From positions 332,501 to 396,500 of the forward strand of contig NZ_CP080623.1 in the NCBI RefSeq assembly GCF_019599045.1: a stretch of DNA of 64,000 nucleotides, written 5' to 3'. Both the position numbers and the translations under genes were made by a program. Of this stretch, positions 55,034 through 62,683 are shown one piece after another. The stretch's first letter is position 1; the number at the start of each line of letters is the position of its first letter. The notes below the pieces were generated by a model. The model was not told the origin of the DNA and made no database searches. It worked only from the letters and a program-made list of their open reading frames with translations. The stretch comes from Roseovarius sp. SCSIO 43702 (GTDB lineage: Bacteria > Pseudomonadota > Alphaproteobacteria > Rhodobacterales > Rhodobacteraceae).

Positions 55034-56601
55034 TCAGATATTCCCGGCGTTCATCTCGCTCGCGATGTGATCCGCCTGCCGGATCGCCAGGGCCACGATG
55101 GTCAGCGTCGGGTTCTCCGCCGCGCCGGTGGTGAACTGCGACCCGTCCGACACGAACAGGTTGGGGATGTCATGCGTCTGCCCCCACTTGTTCACGACGC
55201 CGTCCTCGGGCTTTTCCGACATGCGGTTGGTGCCGAGGTTATGGGTGGACGGGTAGGGCGGCGTCGGCAGAATCCGCGTGGCGCCCACCGCGCGATACAT
55301 CGCCTCGCCCTGTCTGTAGGCGTGGTTGCGCATCGCGATGTCGTTCGGGTGATCGCTGAAATGCACGTTGGCGACGGGCAGTCCATGCTGATCCGTCACG
55401 TCGGTGTTCAATGTGACGCGGTTCGTCTCCTGCGGCATGTCCTCGCCCACGATCCACATGCCGGCCATGTTCTCGTAGGCGTCAAGCGCGGTGGTGAACT
55501 CGCGCCCCCAGGCACCGGGGTTCAGGAACGCCGCCATGAACGGAATGCCGAGGCTCAGCGTCTCGAGCTCGTAGCCCCCCACGAAGCCGCGCGTCGGGTC
55601 ATGCTTGGCCTCGTCCTGGACGATCCCGGCCATCGTGGTGCCGCGCCACATGCGCACCGGCTTGTCGAAGATCGCATAGACCGATCCCGTCATGTGCCGC
55701 ATATAGTTGCGCCCCACCTGCCCCGATGAGTTGGCCAGCCCGTCGGGGAACATCGACGACGCCGAGTTGAGCAGAAGCCGCGGGCTTTCGAACGAGTTGC
55801 CGGCGACGGCGACGATGCGGGCCTTCTGCATCTGAAGGTTGCCGTCCGCGTCGAAATACTCGACCCCCGTGACCTTTCCCTCGTCATTGTGCAGGATGCG
55901 CGCGGCATGCGCCCGCTCGCGCACCTCGAGGTTGCCGGTGGCCTCGCCGTCGGGAATGTCGGTATAGGCCGTGGACCATTTCGCGCCCCACTTGCACCCC
56001 TGGAAGCAGAAGCCCGTCTGCTGACAGGCCAGCCGCGTATCCGTATCGCGCGAGTTGATGGCCATGTTGCCGGTATGGACCTCCTCGTAGCCCAACGCCT
56101 TGGCGCCCGCCTCGAACACCTTGTAGTTGTTGTTTCCCGGCAGGCCCGGATTGCCGTTCGTGCGCGTCACGTTCAGCTTCTTCTCGGCCTTGTCGTAATA
56201 GGCGTCCATCTCGCGCGGGTCGATGGGCCAGTCCAGAAGGTTCGCACCCTCGACCTCGCCATAGGTGGTGCGCGCCTTCCATTCGTGATCCTGGAACCGA
56301 AGGCTCGCGCCGGCCCAGTGCGTCGTCGTGCCGCCCACGGCCTTCACGATCCAGGCGGGCAGCCCGCTGAAATCCCGGGCCACGCGCCAATCACCCGAGG
56401 TGGTGCGCGCATCGGTCCAGGCCAGCTGGCCGAAGCTTTCCCACTTGTCGTTGACGTAATCCTCGGGGAGGTAGCGCCCCCGGCCTCGAGCGCGACGACC
56501 TTCACGCCCTTCTGCGCCAGCTCGTTGGCCAGAACGCCACCCCCGGCCCCTGTCCCGATCACCACCACGACGCTGTCGTCGTTCTTGTCGAATTGTGCCA
56601 T
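55034..56601 (-). pseudogene. GMC-family FAD dehydrogenase (gluconate 2-dehydrogenase-like large subunit), one-base frameshift
   Basis: The gene starts at 56601 (MAQFDKNDDSVVVVIGTGAGGGVLANELAQ, the FAD-binding motif) and should continue ...VALEAGGRYLPEDY. That continuation lies in another frame. The plus-strand C5 at 56477-56481 (G5 on the coding strand) needs one more base to join them. The rest is intact to 55034, giving about 522 residues: CQQTGFCFQGCKWGAKW is the Cys-rich segment of the family; STHNLGTNRM and NPTLTIVALAIRQAD hold the active-site His and Asn regions. No signal peptide, as usual for this family, which is exported with its Tat-bearing small subunit encoded upstream. Sugar or alcohol substrate unknown. 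Sequencing error or recent loss are both possible. Confidence 0.85.
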
Positions 56602-56616
56602 TTTCCTCGCCTCCCC

Positions 56617-57135
56617 TCAGAGCCACGCGATGTCGTCGAAACCGCGGTCGATATACCCGCCCTGCGAGAAGCTCTCGCCTTCGTAGCCGAAGATCGGCCA
56701 GACATCCTTCTGATTGTAGAGCCCTGTCACCAGGCCCCCGCGCACCGTCTGGAAGAACGGCTCGTCCTCGATCTCGCGCAGGAGGGCGACGCGGTTTTCC
56801 TCCCATGGCGTCGTCTTGTAATCGCCGTGACCCGCCGCGCGCGCCTTCTCGTCCAGCATCGCGATGCCCTGGGCGACCATGTCGCGCGTGCCCTCGCTGT
56901 CGTATCCCTTGACGGCGACCGCATAGAACTGATCCCCGATCCGGTCATGCGGATAGATGTCCCGCGCCATCTGGATCAGCGTGGCCATCTCGTGTTCGGT
57001 GATGTTCACGACCTCCAGCGCCCAGGCGGCATCCGGCGCGGCGATGAACCCGCTCCCGATCGCGACCAACGCGGTCGCCCCGCCCGCACGCGCCAGAAGT
57101 TCGCGTCGGGTCAAGGTGGCTTTGTGTTTCAACAT
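56617..57135 (-). CDS. Gluconate 2-dehydrogenase subunit 3-type protein with Tat signal
   Basis: Protein of 172 residues. The twin-arginine signal peptide (ATLTRRELLARAGGATALVAIGSGF) is followed by the Gluconate_2-dh3 domain: ITEHEMATLIQMARDIYPHDRIGDQFYA and later WEENRVALLREIEDEPFFQTVRGG. Such subunits pair with the GMC subunit and carry it folded through the Tat system. GGAGGAAG precedes ATG 57135. It is 15 bp upstream of the GMC gene on the same strand. A cytochrome subunit is not present here, so the electron acceptor must be elsewhere. Confidence 0.88.
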   Translation of the reverse strand: MLKHKATLTRRELLARAGGATALVAIGSGFIAAPDAAWALEVVNITEHEMATLIQMARDIYPHDRIGDQFYAVAVKGYDSEGTRDMVAQGIAMLDEKARAAGHGDYKTTPWEENRVALLREIEDEPFFQTVRGGLVTGLYNQKDVWPIFGYEGESFSQGGYIDRGFDDIAWL

Positions 57136-57166
57136 TTTGCTTCCTCCCTTTTTATTGTCGTTCAGT

Positions 57167-57562
57167 TCAGCGATAGCGCCCGTGGCGCTGCATGACCTCG
57201 ATCTCGTAGCCATCGGGATCGGTCACGAAGAAGAACCGCGCCAGCAATTCGCCGTCGCGCTCGAAATCCACCAGCTTGCGGGGTTCGAAGCCGGCGGCCT
57301 TGAACCGCGCGTGCTCGGCGTCGAGGTCATCCACGACCACCGCCATGTGGCCATAGCCATTGCCGAGGTCATACGGCGCCTCGGTGCCCTTGTTGATGGT
57401 GAGCTCGAGCTCGAAGTCGTTTTCGTCGTTCTTCAGGTAAACCAGCGTGAAACTGTCGAACTCGATGCGATGCGCGGGCTTCAGCCCGAACGCCTCGTCA
57501 TAGAATGCAACCGACCGCGCCTCGTCCAGAACGCGGATCATCATGTGTACGATCTTGGCCAA
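57167..57562 (-). CDS. VOC-family protein, glyoxalase I (lactoylglutathione lyase)-like
   Basis: Single-module protein of 131 residues. IVHMMIRVLDEARSVAFYDEAFGLK is the classical glyoxalase I opening with a His metal ligand. YGHMAVVVDDLDAEHARFKAAGFE provides the second His, and FFFVTDPDGYEIEVMQ the Glu. It probably isomerises the methylglyoxal-glutathione adduct, or a related compound, as a dimer. It lies 31 bp upstream of the Tat small-subunit gene, so possibly cotranscribed with the GMC dehydrogenase. It is much shorter than the two ring-cleaving VOC proteins in this window. Confidence 0.85.
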   Translation of the reverse strand: MAKIVHMMIRVLDEARSVAFYDEAFGLKPAHRIEFDSFTLVYLKNDENDFELELTINKGTEAPYDLGNGYGHMAVVVDDLDAEHARFKAAGFEPRKLVDFERDGELLARFFFVTDPDGYEIEVMQRHGRYR

Positions 57563-57650
57563 GCCATCCTCCCTGTCTTGCTGAAACTCAGCTTCAGCCT
57601 AGACCGGGAATCGGCGGTCGGGGTAGTAACCCCCTACTACATCGCCGCCA

Positions 57651-57944
57651 TTATTCGGCAGCCAGCGGCGCGGCGTTGCCTGCCTCGGCCTCGCCCAGGT
57701 GGACAAGCGCCGCACAGCGCAAAAGCGAGGTGAAGTTCGCAGCTTCCCCGTGCAGTTCCAGAACCTCGGAATGCAGGGTCGAGATGAATTTCGGCGTGCT
57801 CAGGCCCTGGCTCCCCGCGATCTCGTCAAGGATGGCCCAGAACGCCGCCTCGAGGCGGATGCTCGTGCTTTGCCCGTTCAGGCGGATGCGCCGCGTGATC
57901 GGGGTATAGCGGTTCGGCTGCTGTCCCGCGAAAATCTCGCACAT
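57651..57944 (-). CDS. Ribbon-helix-helix domain protein
   Basis: Protein of 97 residues. TRRIRLNGQSTSIRLEAAFWAILDEIAGSQGLSTPKFISTLHSEV matches the RHH_4-type domain found in many alphaproteobacterial small proteins: a short beta strand (STSIRLE) then two helices. GGGAGGATC precedes ATG 57944. It may be a DNA-binding regulator, but the family is often annotated without known targets. It sits 88 bp upstream of the VOC gene and divergent from aroC. Confidence 0.8.
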   Translation of the reverse strand: MCEIFAGQQPNRYTPITRRIRLNGQSTSIRLEAAFWAILDEIAGSQGLSTPKFISTLHSEVLELHGEAANFTSLLRCAALVHLGEAEAGNAAPLAAE

Positions 57945-58087
57945 GAATTGATCCTCCCAGTCAAAAGCATGTGTGGTCAGGGAACCAACGGTAGGGTCAC
58001 GGCGACGCAAAGTCAAAATATCCGGGCCGATAGCCCTTGAGGGCGCGGCATCCCGCCGCTATCCCCCTTGTCCAAAGGAGCCTGCGC

Positions 58088-59197
58088 ATGAGCCTCAACA
58101 CCTTCGGACGCCTCTTCCGCTTCACCACCTGGGGCGAAAGCCACGGGCCGGCGCTTGGCGCCACGGTCGATGGCTGCCCGCCGGGCGTTGCGGTGGACGA
58201 GGCCGCGCTGCAGGTCTGGCTCGACAAGCGGCGGCCGGGCCGGACGAAAAACACCACCCAGCGGGACGAACCCGACGCCGTGCGCATCCTCTCGGGCGTG
58301 TTCGAGGGGCAGACCACCGGCACGCCCATCCAGCTCATGATCGAGAACACCGACCAGCGCTCGCGCGACTACGGCGAGATCGCCCAGACCTTCCGCCCCG
58401 GCCATGCCGACATCACCTATCACCAGAAATACGGGCATCGCGACTATCGCGGCGGTGGCCGCTCCTCGGCGCGCGAAACGGCGGCGCGCGTGGCGGCGGG
58501 CGGCGTGGCGCGCGCCGCGCTCGAGGCACTCGTGCCGGGGGTCGAGATCAAGGGCTACATGACCCGCATGGGCGAGGTCGCGATCGACCGCGACCGTTTC
58601 GACTGGGACGCGATCGACGGCAATGACTACTGGGTGCCCGACGCCGCCGCCGTGGCCGAGTGGGATGCCTATCTCAAGGAGATCCGCAAGAACCGGAACT
58701 CCGTCGGGGCCGAGATCGAGGTCGTCGCGCGCGGCGTTCCGGCAGGGATCGGCGCGCCCGTCTACGGCAAGCTCGACACCGACCTCGCCGCCGCGATGAT
58801 GTCGATCAACGCCGTCAAGGGCGTCGAGATCGGCGAGGGCATGGCCGCCGCGCGCCTGACCGGCACCGACAACGCCGACGAGATATTCATGGGCGACGAC
58901 GGGCAACCCGAGTACAGCTCGAACCACGCGGGCGGCATCCTGGGCGGCATCTCGACCGGGCAGGACATCACCGTCCGCTTCGCCGTGAAACCCACCTCCT
59001 CCATCCTCACGCCCCGCCGCTCGATCCGCATGGACGGCACCCCCACCGAAGTCGTCACCAAGGGCCGCCACGACCCCTGCGTCGGCATCCGCGCCGTGCC
59101 CGTCGCCGAGGCGATGATGGCCTGCGTGATCCTCGACCACCTGCTCCTGCATCGCGGGCAGGTGGGCGGGCTGGGTCCGAGGGGCGAGATCGGCTGA
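58088..59197 (+). CDS. aroC: Chorismate synthase
   Basis: Enzyme of 369 residues forming chorismate from EPSP, the last shikimate-pathway step, with reduced [25 protein letters not shown] is the first family signature, [25 protein letters not shown] the second, and [17 protein letters not shown] the third. [18 protein letters not shown] is also conserved. AAAGGAG near 58075 supports ATG 58088. Housekeeping gene; no other aro genes nearby. Confidence 0.97.
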   Translation: MSLNTFGRLFRFTTWGESHGPALGATVDGCPPGVAVDEAALQVWLDKRRPGRTKNTTQRDEPDAVRILSGVFEGQTTGTPIQLMIENTDQRSRDYGEIAQTFRPGHADITYHQKYGHRDYRGGGRSSARETAARVAAGGVARAALEALVPGVEIKGYMTRMGEVAIDRDRFDWDAIDGNDYWVPDAAAVAEWDAYLKEIRKNRNSVGAEIEVVARGVPAGIGAPVYGKLDTDLAAAMMSINAVKGVEIGEGMAAARLTGTDNADEIFMGDDGQPEYSSNHAGGILGGISTGQDITVRFAVKPTSSILTPRRSIRMDGTPTEVVTKGRHDPCVGIRAVPVAEAMMACVILDHLLLHRGQVGGLGPRGEIG

Positions 59198-59262
59198 CCT
59201 CGCGCCGGAAACGCCGAATTCTCCGGCTCGTTCTCCGCGTGGAAAACGGCTGCGCCCTTCGA

Positions 59263-59285
59263 TGAAATTCCAAGCGGAATTTTCA
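59263..59285. terminator. Weak terminator-like hairpin after aroC
   Basis: AAATTCC (59265-59271) and GGAATTT (59276-59282) pair across loop AAGC, with TT following on the plus strand. The stem is AT-rich and the T run short. It lies 65 bp after aroC and could serve either strand. Confidence 0.35.
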
Positions 59286-59345
59286 CCGTCTATCGGGTTG
59301 CGGCACCGACCGTTGCGTTAATCCCGGGGGTCACCGCACGATTGC

Positions 59346-59386
59346 ACCGACGTGATACCGACGTGGATACCGACGTGGATACCGAC
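59346..59386. repeat. Short 12-bp tandem repeat between aroC and the TPP-enzyme gene
   Basis: ACCGACGTGAT, ACCGACGTGGAT, ACCGACGTGGAT and then ACCGAC lie in direct succession. It is in the 258-bp gap between two convergent stops. No function is apparent; slippage could vary its length. Confidence 0.75.
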
Positions 59387-59455
59387 ATCGCGATCCACGC
59401 CGATTTCCTCGGTTAACCAATCACTTGGGGGATTTTCCAGGCCTGATTCGCGCAA

Positions 59456-61054
59456 TCAGTCGGTCATCTCCCCCGTCATGTAAATGAGCGTCGGCTTGTC
59501 CGCCTCGAGCGCCTTCAGAAGCGCGTCCTGAAGCGCGGGAAGGCTCTGGGGCGTCTCCGCATGGGCGCCATAGGCCCTAGCCAGCGCCGGGAAGTCCGGG
59601 TTATGCGCGATCACCGAGTTGGGGGCGATCTGCGCGCCGACCATGCTGTCCTCGATTTCCTTCAGCTTGCCGTTGTCCCAGAGCAGGATCGGCAGCGGCA
59701 GGCCCAGTTCCACCGCGGCGCCAAGCTCCTGAACCGTATACTGGAATCCGTAGTCGCCCGCGATCGCGACCGTGGGCTTGCCGCGCCGGGCCACGGCCCC
59801 GCCGATGGCCGCCGGCATCGCGTAGCCCAGCGTGCCGAAGCCGGTCGGGTGATGCCAGTGGCCGGGCTGCGGCATGTCCCACATCTCGTTCGAGACATAG
59901 GCGAATTGCGTCATGTCCGAGAAGATCATCGCGTCCTCGGGCATCACCGCCTGCAACGCGTCGACCACCCGAGGGATGCCCGGCCGCTCGGCCTCGAGCG
60001 CGGCGCGCCAGCGTTTCTTCTGCGCCGCCACCTCGTCGGCGTTCCAGCCGCCGCCCGCGGCGTCGCCATCCTCCATCGCCTCCTGCAGCGCGCGGAAGAA
60101 CGCCCCGCTGTCCATCAGCACGCCTTGGCCGCCGCCGGGCTGCGAGAGCACCTCGGGGTCGATATCCACGCGGATCATTTCGCCCTCGTAGCCAAGCTCG
60201 CGCCGCCAGAGATCCACCTCGGCCAGCTCGCTGCCGACGACAACCACGAGGTCGGCGCCCTGCGCCACCTCCGCACTTTCGGGCCGGCCAAGGAAACCGC
60301 CGTAATTCAAGGGGTAATCGCGCGGCATGACCCCGCGCCCCGCCACGGTCGCGATACTCGCCGCGCCCATTTTGCCGATTACCTCGCGCGCGGCCTCCAC
60401 GTCGCCGCGGGCTCCGCCGCCCAGCACGAAGAGGGGGCGCTTCGCCGACATGATCCGCTGTGCCATGCCGCCCGGCAGATCGCCGAAGCTTCGCGAGACG
60501 GGCTGCGGCAGGTCGGGCGCCGCCTCGGCCTCACCCTCGAGCGCGGCGATGGGCACCTGCACGTGTTTCGTGCGTGGCCGCTGAAGCGTGAATTCCTGCA
60601 ACGCCCGGTCGATCAGCGCATAGGCCGACGCCGCGTCACGCGCCTCGTGGGACCAGTCGCAGACCGTCCGTGCCGCGCCCTCCTGGTCGAGCATCTGGTG
60701 AAGCTGTCCGCGATAGTTCGCCGTTTCGTCGAGACAGGAGGACAGCACGAGGAGCGGCACGCTGTCGGAATAGGCCTGGCCCATGGGTGTCATGATGTTG
60801 CACAGGCCCGGCCCGGTGATGACATAGGCCACGCCGGGCCGCCCGCTCGCCCGTGCATAGCCATCGGCCATGAAGCCCGCGCCCTGCTCGTGCCGGGCGA
60901 GGACATGGGTGATCCCGGCCTCCTCGATGCCGCGATACATCTCCTGGTTATGGACGCCGGGAATGCCGAAGATCGTGTCCACCCCCCGCGATTTCAGCAT
61001 ATGCGAGATCTGCGCGCCCAGGGGTCGCGTCTGCGTGTCTTTCTTGGCCATCAT
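59456..61054 (-). CDS. Thiamine-pyrophosphate enzyme, acetolactate-synthase/AruI (2-ketoarginine decarboxylase)-like
   Basis: Three-domain TPP enzyme of 532 residues. The N-terminal PYR domain has the catalytic Glu in ARHEQGAGFMADGYARASG (about residue 53). There is a central domain (about 190-320), and the C-terminal PP domain has GDYGFQYTVQELGAAVELGLPLPILLWDN (about 425-455), the Mg/TPP motif with GDY instead of the common GDG. That wording and the length are typical of the branch annotated as 5-guanidino-2-oxopentanoate decarboxylase (AruI) in arginine transamination, but substrate is not proven. The start at 61054 overlaps the trkH stop as ATGA; CTGGAGGG is a good ribosome site. Confidence 0.82.
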   Translation of the reverse strand: MMAKKDTQTRPLGAQISHMLKSRGVDTIFGIPGVHNQEMYRGIEEAGITHVLARHEQGAGFMADGYARASGRPGVAYVITGPGLCNIMTPMGQAYSDSVPLLVLSSCLDETANYRGQLHQMLDQEGAARTVCDWSHEARDAASAYALIDRALQEFTLQRPRTKHVQVPIAALEGEAEAAPDLPQPVSRSFGDLPGGMAQRIMSAKRPLFVLGGGARGDVEAAREVIGKMGAASIATVAGRGVMPRDYPLNYGGFLGRPESAEVAQGADLVVVVGSELAEVDLWRRELGYEGEMIRVDIDPEVLSQPGGGQGVLMDSGAFFRALQEAMEDGDAAGGGWNADEVAAQKKRWRAALEAERPGIPRVVDALQAVMPEDAMIFSDMTQFAYVSNEMWDMPQPGHWHHPTGFGTLGYAMPAAIGGAVARRGKPTVAIAGDYGFQYTVQELGAAVELGLPLPILLWDNGKLKEIEDSMVGAQIAPNSVIAHNPDFPALARAYGAHAETPQSLPALQDALLKALEADKPTLIYMTGEMTD

Positions 61055-62499
61055 GCCCTCCAGAAGTTTACCGTGAACAGTACGAAGACCGCCATGAGCT
61101 CCAGCCGCCCGATGAGCATCGCGGCGGTCAGGATCCATTTCGCGGTCGCGTTGAGTGGTGCGTAGTTCCCCGCCGGGCCGATCGTCTCGCCAAGTCCCGG
61201 GCCGACATTCGCGATGGCCGAGGCCGCGCCGGAGACCGACGTGATGAAATCGAGCCCCGTCAGCCCCAGCGCCACCGACACCACGCCCAGCGTGAGGACG
61301 AAGAAGACGAAGAACACCATTACCGAGTTCAGGACGTCGTCGGAGATGGGCTTGTTGTCGTAGCGGGGGGTGAAGACCCCGTGAGGCAGATAGATGCGCC
61401 GGACCTGCGAACGGATCGAGGCGAAAAGGATTTGGTAACGAAAGAGTTTTACAGAACAGGATGTGGATCCCGCGCAGCCGCCGATCAGGCCCACGAAGAA
61501 GAAGATCGAGATCGGAAGCGCGCCCCACGTCATGTAATCCACGCTGGCATAGCCGGTGCCCGAGATGATCGAGGTGATGTTGAACAGCGATTCCCGGAAC
61601 GCCTGCTCCGGGTGGTGGGGAAACGTATTGATGAGGATCGCGGCGACGAAGACGACGAGGACCAGCACGGTCAGGAGAAACCCGCGCACCTGCGCGTCCC
61701 AGAACAGCGGCCGCGCGCTCCCGTTCACGAGCTGGACGTAGCGGACGAAAGGAAGCGCCGCCAGGATCATGAAGATCGCGGCGGCGTATTCGGGCAGCCC
61801 CGAGAAGGTGCCGAAGGAAGCGTCGTAATTCGAGAACCCGCCTGTCGAGACGGTGGTGAGCGCATGGACCGTCGCGTCGAACGTGTTCATGCCCAGGAAG
61901 GTGTAGCACAGCGCGCAGGCCAGCGTGAGCCCGAGATAGATGATCGAGATCTGCGAGGCGATGGCGCTGGCACGGGGAAGGATCTTGCCCATCGTGTCGA
62001 AGGCTTCGGTCCGGAAGATCTGCATCCCGCCGACCCGCAGCTCGGGCAGGAAGACCATGGCCACCACGATGATCCCGATCCCGCCCAGCCATTGCAGGAT
62101 ACCGCGCCACAGAAGGATGCCCTTGGGCAGCTCGTCGAGCCCCCCGATCACCGTCGCGCCGGTGGTGGTGAGCCCCGACATCGCCTCGAACACCGCGTCG
62201 GTCACGTCAAGCCCGGTCGCGCCCATGACCAGCGGCAGCGCCCCGAAGATCGGCAGCACGACCCAGACCCCGGTGGTCAGAAGGAAGGTCTGCTGGATCG
62301 TCAGCCCCTCCCGCACGCCGTTGCGGCAACTCATCGCGACGAGCCCGCCGGTCAGGATCGTGAGAATGCCGCTCTCGGCGAAAACGGGCCAGTGCCCGCG
62401 CCCTTCCGCGATGTCGACAAGCATCGGCAGCACCATCGTCAGGCCAAGGGCCAGCACGGTGAGGCCAATCACGTATCCCACAGGGCGCAAGTCGAACAT
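61051..62499 (-). CDS. trkH: Trk-type potassium uptake protein TrkH
   Basis: Inner-membrane potassium translocator of 482 residues with four pore repeats. The selectivity-loop glycines are visible in SGLTTTGATVIGG, TVSTGGFSNYD, ISGTGYASVDY and ANVGPGLGE. It needs the NAD-binding TrkA partner, which is not in the window. Start ATG 62499; the frame is open further upstream but the added residues are arginine-rich and lack a signal pattern. Overlaps the TPP-enzyme gene by four bases, so the two are translationally coupled despite unrelated functions. Confidence 0.93.
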   Translation of the reverse strand: MFDLRPVGYVIGLTVLALGLTMVLPMLVDIAEGRGHWPVFAESGILTILTGGLVAMSCRNGVREGLTIQQTFLLTTGVWVVLPIFGALPLVMGATGLDVTDAVFEAMSGLTTTGATVIGGLDELPKGILLWRGILQWLGGIGIIVVAMVFLPELRVGGMQIFRTEAFDTMGKILPRASAIASQISIIYLGLTLACALCYTFLGMNTFDATVHALTTVSTGGFSNYDASFGTFSGLPEYAAAIFMILAALPFVRYVQLVNGSARPLFWDAQVRGFLLTVLVLVVFVAAILINTFPHHPEQAFRESLFNITSIISGTGYASVDYMTWGALPISIFFFVGLIGGCAGSTSCSVKLFRYQILFASIRSQVRRIYLPHGVFTPRYDNKPISDDVLNSVMVFFVFFVLTLGVVSVALGLTGLDFITSVSGAASAIANVGPGLGETIGPAGNYAPLNATAKWILTAAMLIGRLELMAVFVLFTVNFWRA

Positions 62500-62683
62500 G
62501 GCGCAGCGTTGGCGTCTGGTTCGAACGGTGTCAAGGCGCATGGAGGCTGGACAGGTGGCCCCGAGTGTATAGAGATTGACGCAGGGGAGGGCGCAGGAGC
62601 ATGACAGGTTTTTCTCCGATGCCACGGCAGGTCCGCGCCGCGCTTTCATGCGACCGGGCCGACGGGTCCGGGCAGCCGGGCGG

